NCBI GenBank assembly: GCA_014529385.2
Contig: CM043958.1
Location: 74,271,169 to 74,335,168, forward strand
Source of the DNA: Adiantum capillus-veneris
Lineage: Eukaryota; Streptophyta; Polypodiopsida; Polypodiales; Pteridaceae
Direction: 5' to 3'
Length of the DNA stretch: 64,000 nucleotides
A program made the position numbers and the translations under genes. Below the pieces are notes generated by a model. The model was not told the origin of the DNA. It ran no database searches and was given only the letters and a program-made list of their open reading frames with translations. Each line of letters begins with the position of its first letter. Position 1 is the first letter of the stretch. Below, piece by piece: positions 38,566 through 49,699 of this stretch.

Positions 38566-41500
38566 GCAGCTTGATGCATAAATGCATGAACATTTGTATC
38601 CAATCCAAGAGTCCTTAAAAATACAAAGTATATATCCTTGCATGGAATATAAGTACTTGCCTTTGCATCTCATCTCACAAAGTCCTCACATGTACACCAT
38701 GGAAAATGACTTATTGTGATGGAATATGAAATCCCACGTGCTTTTGATCCCTCTGACACCAAGAAGAAAATGTGCACTTTTTTTGGGACTATTATACTCT
38801 CTCTAAGAACAATTGCATGCATTTTAGTTGCCAAGCCAATCTTATCCTTGAAATCTTTGGTGAGTTTGCTTCTCCACTTGACCATTCTACCATCCCTCTT
38901 TTGTGGCCGTGCTGCACTTGCAGGAGGTTGAGATCAAAAGATTTCTACAACTGCACCTTCTTGAGAGCCATCATCCAAAACAAAGCCTGACTTTCGCAAT
39001 AAACTTGTCTCTTCTAAAGATAGAAACGTTCCCTTTGAGATGGGCCACACCCCAGGTGCAGGAACTGGTGGAAAAACGACAGATCCATGCACATTCCAAG
39101 CATGTTTCACATTGCTATTGCAAAACCAAATGACCTGCTCTTGTGTGCCACCTGGGTATTTTCTTCTTCCCTTGAAGCAAGGGGCAGGAACACCATGCAA
39201 TATTGTTCCCCCATTTATGTTGATCTCAACCCCACACCTCTCACCTACATCAAGAAGAAAAATTTTAAGACCATAGAGAAAAGGTTAGCAACCAAAAATG
39301 ATAGATTCAATGTTGTACTTCTAACCTGTCTCCTTGATTAACCCAAAACAACTCACTTTAGCCTTAGGAGGTGCTCTCCTAATGGCCCAAGTGGACTCTG
39401 CAACTTCAGACTCCTTTACTTGCTGTACTTTGAAGCTTGGACATTGTGGAATAGCTCTAGAGGTAGTGATGGTATTATATTCAGGTCTATGACTGTCAGT
39501 CTCATGAATCGGAATTGAGTGATCCAACTTTCTTTTTCGATGCAAACCTACTTGCTCCATGGGCTATCTCATATACTCCGAAGAGGCAAGACCTACTGCA
39601 TCCATTGTAGAAGCAGTCAAATCAATAACCTTCTTCTCAATAGCTCGAGTTGTGTGTCCTTCTATTAGCCTTTCAGCTAGTTGTTTCAAGTCCGGACCAG
39701 TACCATGATATTTTCCATCCATAAAAGACTTATATTTTGCACTTTGTTGCACTCCTAAGCATAAGTCAACAACGGTAGCCTCATACAATGAGACATACTT
39801 TGTTGCTCCATGTGCAGCACGAATACTTGCATGTTTAGATTCAAATAGGTTAGTTGATGGTACAAATCCCAAATCCTTGTGTTGTGTAAGAAACTAATCA
39901 ATCCAATGTGATGCTCATGCATCCCACCATGCAAGCCATAGCTGTAAGCTTTGTAGTTGTCCCTCAATAATGCGGTTGTCAGTCCAATAGTTTTGTATAG
40001 CTTTCTTACATCGTTCCTTATCCATCTCAGTAGGTGCACTTCTCCACTACCTGCACATATACTTGTGCTCTTCTTGAAAGGCTGGCTTAATGCACTTCTT
40101 AGTGTGATCCACCATATTTGTCTCCTAGTGAAACTTGCAAGACCTCTCTTTCTCCTCCACCTTATTATTTGGACCACCAAAGTAGATTGTGCGCACTGAA
40201 ATCCAATTTTTTCTGAGCCTCATCTGACATGAAACCTCTAAATTGAGGAAGTGGAAAACCATTTTGCACCATTTGGTTGTTTAATATTTTCCAAAATTGA
40301 ACCTGAGCATGGTGATCTTGCAACTTAAACTCACATGTTGCGATTGTGAGCAACTCACGTACATGTGGATTAGATACATGGGCTCCCATTGTGCACCACC
40401 CCTTCACCCGATGCACATGATGAAAATGCACCCATTGGCCCTCCAATGAGCCACCTGGTTGCATTCGATTAACAAGATCCACTCCTAAACCTGGACACTT
40501 AGATGACATCTTAAACACGTGGCTAGCTATCATCACCAAGTTGATCAGGAAAAAGAACACTTTGGATAAATGGATATATGCATCTTTGTTTCAGTCTCAA
40601 AATAGCATCCAACCCACTGTCCCCTTGAAGAAAATCTTTTCTAGCAGCCTGGATGGACCTTCTGATTCAAGATTTTTGAGAGATAGGAGTAATTTGATCT
40701 AGTAATTTGTGCAAGTAACCCTCTGAAGAAGTCTTGTGAGAAGCACCATCCTCATGAATCAACAACTCCATGATCAAGTCCCTTGTGTCTGAGACTTCAA
40801 TTTGCTTGCATGTGCTAGAAGGATCAATGGTTGCCCGCGTGAACACCTTATTGTGAACAACCTCCTCCACCTTTTTTGATAACCCCTTTACCACTGCATG
40901 ATTATGAAATCCCATGTGTATGGCACATCTTGTTGTGTCATCTCTATCTCAAGGGATACAGTAGTATATGAATTCTTGACAAATTTTGATACATTCTGGT
41001 GATTCACCAGAGTGCTTACAAAGAAGAACTCCATTTTCTTTGTTCAATGGTTCTACAGGTGGTGCAGATTGAAGCTTGACTTTCCAATGAGTCTCATTCA
41101 CTGCTCCAAACATATCTACACAAGCACAATCATTGTAATAACACCTTAAGTGTCCACAACACCTACTTATTCTCACTATTCCTTTAAACGAATCAACAGA
41201 GCTAGTCTTGTATGTTGTCTAAACATGCCCATCAAGCCTTTGCTCCATGCCTTTCATGTTAGAACCATCTTTGCAAGGTGAAAGCTCAAACAAACAGTAG
41301 CCATCATATTCAAGTGGAAGCTCATCAAGTTTTTGACTAGCTTGTGCTGAAGAAAGAGAAACATGAAGGGAGCTAAATAGTGGAAGCTTATGAAGACTTG
41401 AAAGAATGCTAATCTCTTTTTCTACCAATTTTTGTACTTGTCACTTTTCTAGCTTGTAAACACCTCCATTGTTATCATTAAGCTTATACCCATGACTTCC

Positions 41501-41689
41501 ATCCTCTAGTGAAACTATAGAAAGAGACACAACTACATCATCTATAGAAGTTGCTTCAGATAGAATAATGTCTTGGTCTGCAAGTTGAAAATACTGCTTT
41601 AGAGCACTGAGACTAATATCACACAGCTCTGTGTCATATCTAATTGAGAGAACTCTTTCTTCATATGTAATAAGAACTAAGTGAGGCAT
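38566..41689 (-). pseudogene. Mutator-like (MULE) transposase with SWIM zinc finger
   Basis: Starts at ATG 41689 (MPHLVLITYEERVLSIRYD). Order on the - strand: an N-terminal acidic part; a zinc cluster (RCCGHLRCYYNDCACVD, then HMGFHNHAVV, about 40.91-41.17 kb) like the DNA-binding modules of MULEs; a segment FTRATIDPSSTCKQI; the catalytic part, where VNRMQPGG precedes TIATCEFKLQDHHAQ and GFPLPQFRGFMSDEAQ (catalytic Asp, 40.23 kb); ESKHASIRAAHGA at 39.84 kb; and a SWIM finger WCTCEDF plus IPCKDIYFVFLRTLGLD near 38.63-38.70 kb. In SWIM the third motif is CxH; here it is CKD. Four or more in-frame stops and two frameshifts show that it is dead. MULE transposases cut and paste DNA in the nucleus. 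Confidence 0.82.
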
Positions 41690-42123
41690 TGTAAGAGTGA
41701 AGCATCCAAAGATAAATGCAGAGCTCTGGACAAGATAGGTTTGCTTTTAATATCCAAAGCTAGATCTATAGTAATCATTTTCTTGAGCCTTGAGAAAATG
41801 TCGAGAAAAAGGTTGGCATTAGGAATAAATGGGATGGCATTTAAAAATTTTGTGCAATCATCTGTTTGATAGGGACAGACCAGGATCCATGAGAGATAAA
41901 AGAACGCAATTCATGAGGAAAGTAAAAGCTTCTGTCACAATTTAAGAGGAAAGTAGCTTTTGATTTATGTTCACTTAAATTTTAAAACATTTACTTTTGG
42001 TCTATGCTCATTAAAGTTTTAAGCATTTTTTGTGAATACCAATTTTAATTTTTAAATAATATTGTGCAGAAGTCACGCTCTTGGTAGGCACCAGGTCTCT
42101 GTTTTTGCACTCTCCAAGAACTG
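41690..42123. other. Non-coding, upstream of MULE remnant
   Basis: No gene recognised. It may include the terminal sequence of the MULE, but I could not find long terminal inverted repeats by eye. Confidence 0.35.
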
Positions 42124-42483
42124 CTCATAGGGGTCTGTGTTATTGCATTTGGAAATGCTATTCTAACAAGTCCGATGAGAAGAAATAAATCATTTTGTTT
42201 TCATCTGCTCACCAAGGGTTTCATTGTTGTGTTTGGAAAAGCAAATCTCAGAGCGTCGGTGAGAGAGGGGACTTTATTTTGCTCACCAAGGGTTTTGTGC
42301 TTGCGTTTGGAAACGCTTTCATGGGAGTGCTGGTGAGACGTGAGTGTGGAGCTAAAGGCTTTGAGGTTTGAGGTTTTGAGTCCTCACCAAGGCTTTGAGG
42401 TTTGCGTTTGGAAACGCAACTTGGAGAAGCCAGGTGAGGAGAGAAGCGTTGGCAGATTTTTGCAGTGGAATTTTTTTTGCAGC

Positions 42484-42612
42484 GGGCAGTTCCAAGCAGT
42501 TCACAGATTTTCAGCTTGGGCAGTTCCAAGCAGTGCGCAGATTCAGCCAGTGCACAGATTTCAGTTCCAAGCAGTTCGCAGTTCTGTCAGGCAGTTCAGT
42601 TCCCAGCGCAAG
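42484..42612. repeat. Short CAGTTC-type degenerate repeats
   Basis: About nine copies of CAGTTC or CAGTGC alternating with AAG and CAGATTTC, for example GGGCAGTTCCAAGCAGTTC. A second cluster with the same words lies at 43789-43925. Confidence 0.75.
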
Positions 42613-43788
42613 TGAGCCATCATAAAATTAGTTTTTCAATTAAAATCTGTTTTTCGCTCAAATGGTTAGGCTAAGCCATCATGTGATCGTCAGAAATGAA
42701 ATAGGGTGGGAGTGATTGAAATTGGAAGGGCCCTAAAGTAGGGTAGTGTACTCCACATGTGATTCTTCTTCACCATGCCCTTGCAGTTTGCGTTTTCAAA
42801 CGCTATTCCTCAGGGCTTGGTGAAGACCTACGGAGGGATGGATAGGAGAACATCTTGGTGGACGTAGAAATGCCCCTTTTTTTATCAGGTACTGATTGGT
42901 AATGCATTGAATGAAGGTGCCGCCAAAGGTACATCAAAGCTTTTTGCAAAAAAAATGTAATTAAGTAGGGAAAACGAGAAGGTGCTGGGATGATCATCTC
43001 TTTTGAGTTGCAAGTGGTAGGAGAAGGTGTCGCTTCTCAAACCATTGATTTATATAGGTCTGGAAGCTAGCACTGACTGCTAGTGTGGCAAACACAACCA
43101 ACCTACAATTCATGGCCGGCCCAACTATAACAACCACTAAGCTTTCAGAGTGATTGCGAAGGCAAGTACAAAGAGAGAGAGTCACCACCTCTCGACATCT
43201 TGCGTTTGGAAACACTCTCCAACAAGGCTTGGTGAAGACCAAATCTTGTCTCATCACCTACTGTAGTTAGCTTGCTACCAAGGTTTTGTGAAGACCCACT
43301 TTGTGTTTGAAAATGCTTTCCTCCAAGGCTACAAAACCTTAACGGGAGAAAAGACTCCTTGACACGTTAGTGAAATCGCATTGAGCCACTCCCATTTAAA
43401 TACCATTTGTAAATGCAAACCAAAAGGACTCAATGAGAGACCATCATGGTCACAACAAATGGACAAGATGGAAGTGTATCTAAGGTTCGAATACCTTGCT
43501 TTTGCAAGATTTGCATTACAGTATCTCACAAAAATGAGGCTTTGCTACTCTCAACATATTCTAATAGCAAGGAGAAAAATAAGTAAATACCTTATTTGGA
43601 CAAGTGACTAATTGCCAATAAGACTCAAATATACTAAGATTGTGAAATGACAAAAGCTAGTAGCCCTAAAATGTAGGTAGCAATAATGTTTGCCTTGGGT
43701 TTATTTTTGGTGGACGTAACAACCGATTTTCCTTCCTATATTCTCTTATCTCTCACCATCTCAACATATCATGATTTGGCTTGGAGTT

Positions 43789-43925
43789 TGCAGATTTCTG
43801 TCAGGAAATTCGATTCACAGATTTTCTGTCACGGCAGCCAGTTCACGGTAGTTCACGACAAAGTTCAGTTCAGTTCACGACAGCCAGTTCACAGATTTTC
43901 TGTCAAATTCTTGTAGCCAGTTTGC
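43789..43925. repeat. Second cluster of CAGTTCA/CAGATTT repeats
   Basis: CAGTTCAC, CAGATTTTCTGTCA and ACGACA words repeated several times, in the same orientation as 42484-42612. Confidence 0.75.
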
Positions 43926-44284
43926 AGATTTAGTCGAGTGCTGTTAGATCAACAGTTGCGAGGTAGGCATGTGAAATGTGATGGTGCAGGCTTTGCTAAT
44001 GAACCCTTAATTAAAGTGATCATCACTCTTTGTTTAAACCACTCTTCATGCATAGAAAAGCTGTGGTGTCCAAAGTAACCGATGCATGGTAGCCAAAAGT
44101 TTCTCGCAACAAATTGTGTGCTCACCATGAGGTTGCATCTTGCGTTTCCAAATGGAAGTTTGAAACCTCTGGTGAAGCAATGAATTCATTTATTTTGCTC
44201 AAAAAATGACTTCAATGAGAAAGATTTGAAGCAATGTGGTTTCAACTCGAAGCTTTTGATGGTTTTTCTCTTGTAGGTTTGCAA

Positions 44285-44871
44285 TGGGAAAATATGCAAA
44301 GAGGAAGACAACAAAGTTGACACCCGCTAAGTAAAGTCCCAGCAAAATTTCAAAGAAGAAACTGGCTTTTGTATCAGTTGAAGCTGAAGAGATTGATGTT
44401 GACACAAACCCTTTACCTCAACCAATAAATGTCGTGCAAGACAATGATGCAAACTCTGAAGTTATAGAGTATGATGATGAAGATGGAAACACTGCTCTTA
44501 TAGCAAGTAATATCTAGCTGGCTACAGGTGGTGATGTTATTTGTCATTGCAGGGCATTGCCAGCTGATAGGTGTCCTCGCATACCTCTATGCAGGTTACT
44601 GCCACATGCCAAAGTAAGAGGTCTCCAAAAATATGTAAGTTCACTTAAAATTGCATTTGCTACAGAGAACTGTATGCCAGAGAAGGGAATGTTTGTTGTC
44701 TTCACTTGTCTTTGCAATGGGGAAGAAACCTTGGTAACAAATATCATTAAGGCTTCTTGGGATCCTATGTGGCTGGAAGCAGATATGGAGTTTGAAAAAG
44801 AGGTTTCCTTAAAAAGAGAGCTGAAATTTATGTCAAAGAAATTTTTTTTTTGTGTGGGAGGGGAATCATAG
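44285..44871 (+). pseudogene. Unidentified coding remnant (GKYAKRK protein)
   Basis: I do not recognise this gene. From ATG 44285 a frame gives MGKYAKRKTTKLTPAK, one stop, then SKKKLAFVSVEAEEIDVD and a very acidic part (VIEYDDEDGNTAL) to a stop near 44516. In another frame, 44557-44871 gives CLCNGEETLVTNIIKASW and ends in CVGGES. A basic start followed by an acidic stretch looks like a nuclear protein N-terminus, but that is only an impression. The two parts could be exons, since a GTAATA donor-like site lies after IAS at 44505 and pyrimidine-rich TTTGTCATTGCAG lies at 44538-44550. Confidence 0.4.
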
Positions 44872-44879
44872 GACAAAGG

Positions 44880-45439
44880 CTTGGATGGAAGTTATAACCG
44901 AACTTTTTAGCAAGGATAAATCAAAACACCATTTTAGATAATTTGGGAAAATCCTGTTTTCCAAATTCTAAATGTGTATGCTAGGATTGTGTTATTTAAT
45001 GATTTCTAAGCTCTAGTTGCCTTTAATTTAGATAAATTATCATGATTGTATGAATCTATTTTAATTTCTCTACTATAAAATTTAAGAATAAACCTCCAAT
45101 ATAGTTTTTGGAAAGAGGATTTGTAGGACATCAGTGCTTTTCAAAATTCAACAAATGCTTCTAGAAGTAGCTTCTAAAAAATGAGGTGTCAAAAAAACCA
45201 ATTGATATGATTTTAAAGCAGTATATAGATTGATTACAGCAATTAAAAAAGATAATATGTAAAGGCAAATACTACCAAACACTCTTGTCATAATTTGGTG
45301 ACCTTAATCCATGTATAACAAAATACTTGGTCATAGTTTTGTAGCATGCTATCAAGTTTTAAATACACGATACATTAAACAACATTCAAACTAATATTTC
45401 ACACTTAAAAAGTCAAAACAATACTATATAGTATTCTAT
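44880..45439. other. Non-coding AT-rich region
   Basis: Nothing recognised. Confidence 0.5.
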
Positions 45440-46060
45440 GGCTATAAGACCATGAGATGCCATCTATTGCACCTATGGCCTTAAGGCCATATAGTGCTCT
45501 TTGTAGACATGTCTATGACTTTAATATGTCTCTTTATGACCTCAAGGCCATAGGGTTAGGATTGTTAGCTTGTCCCAACGTATAAAGAGATCCAGTCCTT
45601 CAAAGCCATATGGGACTTTATGTATGTTCCACCTTATGTCCCTAAGGTTGTAGGTTGTCTTATGTCCACAAGATGTTGTTTATGCCAATAAGAAACCCTT
45701 CTATGCTCTATGTTGGCACTCTAGCTCCCCAGGCGCACAAGGTGTGCCTCGTATGCTAGTTAGAAACCCTTTATTCTATATGTTGTCACCATATGGCTTT
45801 AGACCATAGGGTGCCCTCTGTGCTAGTAAGAAATCCTCTATACTCTATGTTTGCACCCTATGGACCTAGGGCCACAAGGTACCCTCTATGCTAGTAAGAA
45901 ATCCTCTACGCTCAATATTGAGACCATGTGGCCCCAAAGCCATAGGATATCCTCTATGGTAGTGAGAAAAACCCTCTATGATCTATGTTCACAAACAATT
46001 AAAAAATCTGAACAATACTATAGAGTATCATATGGCCCTAAGACCATAAGATGACATCTA
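45440..46060. repeat. 70-bp palindromic minisatellite, block a
   Basis: About eight or nine degraded copies of the 70-bp unit best seen in block b: AAGGCCATAGGG, CTCTATGCTAGTAAGAAA and CTCTATGTTGGCACCCTATG phrases in a row. The right part is more regular than the left. Confidence 0.88.
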
Positions 46061-46758
46061 TTGCACCTATAATTCCATTTTATTTAACTATTCAAAGGTA
46101 GATGAGGCATTTACTTAGATAAACTATCATAATTCTAACTTTGAAATTATTTCTTAACATAAAACTACAATATAAAAACTCCTAATATAAGTTTTCAATG
46201 TTAAGATGAAGATTTTTTACATCAAGTACATGCTTTAAAAATTCACTCAAAGGTTTTAGAGATGGTGTCTCAAAAAAAGGAGGTGTTTCAAAACACCATT
46301 TGATGTGAATAATACGAATTGTATACATTGATTATGTCAAAATAGTATAAAGTATAAACATAAAGATTACCACCAACTTGACACTTTCATAAAAATGATG
46401 GTCTTCATCGCATGTACAATAAAGTACTAACTAGAAAGAGTATGATATCTCCAAGATTGAGGATGTTCAAAAAACACAATTTTGTAACACTACCAAATGT
46501 CAAGAACATTCTGATTGTTTGGATCACTTAATAAAGACAATTAATAAGAAGAAAAAGTTTACAATACCATAGAAGCATCAAACAATGAAACCAAAGAACT
46601 TGAATGAGAGAAGTCTCCTGACAATAGGATGCACTTCATTAAAAAACAGTTTAAAGATGTTTCAAGATATCCCACAACATTCCATCAAGTTTAAATTTTG
46701 AAAAGTACACATTGCCAAATACTTGGTAGATGCTATTTAGAATACTTAACTAGTACAC
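46061..46758. other. Non-coding region between minisatellite block a and FCP1-like copy 2
   Basis: Nothing recognised besides AT-rich sequence. Confidence 0.45.
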
Positions 46759-47517
46759 TTAAAATGGTCTCCTTCTCTTGAGATTTTGAGTCCTTTGAGA
46801 CATATAACATTGCATTACATAGTGAGTCTCAGGATCAGGATGGAACATTACAAAATTTCTTATGGTATAGTCTCTCTTGTCTTTAGCATACAACCATCCA
46901 CATAACCATGGAACAATTTCATCTTTTGAAAAACTTTGAAGCAATTGAGTAGGTTGGTTCCAAAACTTTGGAAAAATCATATAAGTTCCTTGCATATTCC
47001 ACATCACTCGATATGGACTATCATCAAATATTATAGTGTTGCCCCCATCTAAATAATCAAATAGCTTCCATATGGTCGGAAGATTTTTGTGATAGGCTCT
47101 TTTGTAACCGATCATGAAATTTGAATTTTGGCAGCACCGGTTATCCATAATCATCTTGAATTTGTGACTTTGTGTAGGAAAACAGGTCTTGATTATGTGT
47201 TGAGCTTTTTGTAAACGATGGCAGCTCCTGATCCAAACCTCAAAGAACTCAAATCAAAATCTTAAGAAATACTCTACATTTGGACGCACCGCATACACCT
47301 CATTGTTATCTTCTACAATGCACATGTACTTGGTCCAAGTTGGCCTTGATTGAAGCTCAAATGTTGCAAGAAGCACATCCTCTAAATCCAAGATAAGCGT
47401 TCTTTTGTCCTGTTTGAAAGATGTTGGTAGATAATGAAACCATTGCTCTTGGTTTGAATGTGATATTTGATGTAATATGAAAGGGAGATCCTCTATTTTG
47501 TGATAATCTAAAAGCAA
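46759..47517 (-). pseudogene. FCP1/NIF-like (HAD fold) gene, copy 2
   Basis: One frame over 250 codons with a single stop. At 47390-47420 RTLILDLEDVLLATFE takes the place of the DLDxTL nucleophile motif; the second Asp is Glu and Thr is Val, so phosphatase activity is unlikely. Then VRPNVEYFLRF (RPGxxEFL strand) and, after the stop at about 47254, FEFFEVWIRS. Near 47020-47050 NTIIFDDSPYRV matches the DDSP motif of the family. It ends FHPDPETHYVMQCYMSQ and RRR. Copy 1 at 26.2 kb has the same order and the same CCQNSN segment. The protein may start upstream of 47517, as no ATG is at that end. The known family acts on phospho-Ser of RNA polymerase II tails. Confidence 0.78.
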
Positions 47518-47559
47518 AACATTTTTTCTTAGAAGCCTTGAAATGATTTTTAAAAAAAG

Positions 47560-47770
47560 TTAATATAGAGATCTTAAGTGTGTTGAAGACCTTAGGGACA
47601 TAAGGTGCTAATTTGTGGTTACACTTAGTAAGTCCTATGCAAGAACACATGCCAAACTATGACCCTATGGCCTTAGATTCATAGGGTGTTGAGACCATAA
47701 AGTGAAATTCCCCCAAGGTTATAGAGCAAGATTTGACCTTATGAGCATGTAGATTGTCCTTGATGGCACA
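47560..47770. repeat. Fragments of the 70-bp minisatellite
   Basis: Two or three degraded copies (GACCCTATGGCCTTAGATTC, CATAGGGTGTTG) upstream of FCP1-like copy 2. Confidence 0.6.
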
Positions 47771-48002
47771 GTGAACTCAAATTTCAAAGCAAAAAACTAT
47801 AAAAGCTTTAAAAAAAAAGAGCATTTGGTACATGAAACTCAGAAGTTACTTATAGTATTGAAAGACAATTTAAAAAACTATTAATCATTTACATCTTCAT
47901 ATATCTTGAAACCCTAAGCACTCTAACAAAGTCTTTGAGTACATAAAGATCTTTGTAAATGACAAAAGGTTACAAAACATTGCTCCATCATTTCTTGATA
48001 TA

Positions 48003-49406
48003 GGGCTATTTGAGATCACACTGAATTTTTAGATGCTTTATATAATTCCTGGCTTCATGTACTTTGATCACAGGCTCCTTGTATTCCAATTTTTGGGCAA
48101 GCATGATTGCTTCTGTACCTTTCAAGGATGATAATGATATGATATTCTTTAAGACCCTTACTTTTTCTCGATCACGTGCTGAAAGTTTCTTGTCTTGACT
48201 GCGAGTGGACATTCCACTAGTGCTAGATGTTGTAACTTTCTCATCGTGAAGAGGACGAGAAACTTCTGGTAGCCTTCCCATGGAGTAGGTTTTTCCTAGA
48301 AAAATTAGATTTCTCTCCTCCCACTCTGCAACAACCTTGTGTATACGGTTATAAAGCTCATGACCTTGAGCAATGGGTGCTTGTCCATATAAATGAGACC
48401 CTGTAACTATGCGAATGTCATTAACATGATTGAGAGCTTTGATATATGGTAGCAGCTCCCCAAGGAGGATATTATCCTCCTCATCATCAACAGTAAATGA
48501 TGGTGGAAAAATACAATTCACTGCAAGATTCACACATCCCTTTAATGGTTCATCATCTACAAGAAGCAATTTTCTTGCATCAAGCTCAAATTTTGATGAT
48601 GCAATAGCCAACGGTTTGAAAAGTGCTTCTACTCTTGGATTATCTAAGCGAGTGATCCTTGATTCTACGCATGGTTGACATTGGCTTTGCCCCCAGATCA
48701 TAAAGAATGGAAATTTTTATTTAGCTTCCTTTTCTAAAATCTTGATGATGTCCACAACATGCATGTCATTAGCAGCTGACCATATCCCTACATTGAAATT
48801 GCTAAATAGAGCCTTTAAAAACTCAATGCATCCTGGACGAAGAACAATATGCTCATGTCCAAAGTTTAAGCTCTTCATTTTCTTGGACTTTTTTCAGCAT
48901 CTCCTCAGGAACAATCCACACAAGCTCACTATTATAGTCAGCATTGGTTTGTTGGTGGATGGAAGGTCTTACTCACCATGCACTTCGATTTCCAAACCCC
49001 GGGGTGCTAAAATATTTGTGTTGGATTCTCCTTCTGGCGTTGCACATGTTCTGGAACTTCCATTGCCTTCTACTTCCATTGTGGTGTCATGCAATCCAAT
49101 TCCCAACTCTTGGGCTACTAGACTATTTTCATTGGATTCTTCTTCTTCCCTTGCACATGTTCTGGAACTTTCACTGTCTTCTTCCATTGGATTACTCTTT
49201 AAATTTATCTACAGTCGTTGTAGCAGTTGACCTTCAAAGACTTGTAGATTCTTGTCATCTTCGTCAGAAACTCTTTGGTTGACATGGAGATTGATAGAAT
49301 CTTTCTCAGTAGGGTCAATGACATTAGCATCCTCTATACCAACAATCTCGAGTAAAACATTGTCAGCTGCAATATCTTGTTGAAGGACTGCAAGTTTAAA
49401 GAACAC
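48003..49406 (-). pseudogene. FCP1/NIF-like gene, copy 3 (plant NIF type)
   Basis: Order on the - strand: an N-terminal acidic part (49187-49406 and on), with a duplicated segment SSRTCAREEEESNEN and SSRTCATPEGESNTN; ELVWIVPEEMLKKV at about 48900; a frameshift near 48880; then IVLRPGCIEFLKALFSNF and VGIWSAANDMHVV (48750-48850), the RPGxxEFL and VxxWS motifs. After one stop at 48718 it reads MIWGQSQCQP, LFKPLAIA and KLLLVDDEPLKGCVN (48540-48560), the DDSP-type motif with Glu for Ser, then NCIFPPSFTVDDEEDN and LLPYIKALN. This order matches plant NIF proteins. A C-terminal extension of about 130 residues follows. The DLDxTL motif itself was not found upstream. Confidence 0.8.
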
Positions 49407-49699
49407 CTAATTTTAGATTCCGAAGTATCTACATTTTGATAACTCTTTTTTGTCACACTCTTAGAAAAAACTAATCGCAAATAGAAAATTTACTAAAACT
49501 GACAACACATCTACAATGAATTTATTTTATGCTCCTTATTGTCTAGAGATTCCTAATCTTTATCTAGCTACATTAGTTCTTTGTCCATGATGGTGGCGCC
49601 TAGAAGTATACTTGGAGAAACATTTATGCCTTTAAGCTCTAGAGTAGAAGTCTCATTTTCTATTGCCATGATCTTCTTGCATTGGATGATTTCCTTGAC
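49407..49699. other. Non-coding spacer
   Basis: No gene recognised. It separates FCP1-like copy 3 from minisatellite block b and could include its 5' end. Confidence 0.4.

Larger units (their letters stand above)
42124..44176. repeat. Eight centred 56-bp imperfect palindromes
   Basis: Units at 42124-42179, 42208-42263, 42282-42337, 42383-42438, 42769-42824, 43181-43236, 43281-43336 (weak) and 44121-44176. Each is 56 bp, centred on GG, TC, CC or GA between TTT and AAA. Inner arms are GCGTTT/AAACGC in four or so units and GCATTT/AAATGC in the first. Outer arms are CTCACC/GGTGAG, CTCAT/ATGAG or TTCACC/GGTGAA. The 13 bp between inner and outer arms mostly do not pair, except in the last unit. 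Spacers range from 18 bp to several hundred. Confidence 0.85.

Noticed and set aside
42124-44176. CRISPR array
   Set aside because: Repeats are palindromic and evenly long, but spacers range from 18 bp to several hundred and the setting is a plant nuclear genome with no cas genes.
45851-46054. Peptides read through the 70-bp minisatellite (also 49960-51606 and 58415-59954)
   Set aside because: These + strand frames only reflect the repeat (recurring LYSxLAPYGPxA words) and change frame between units.
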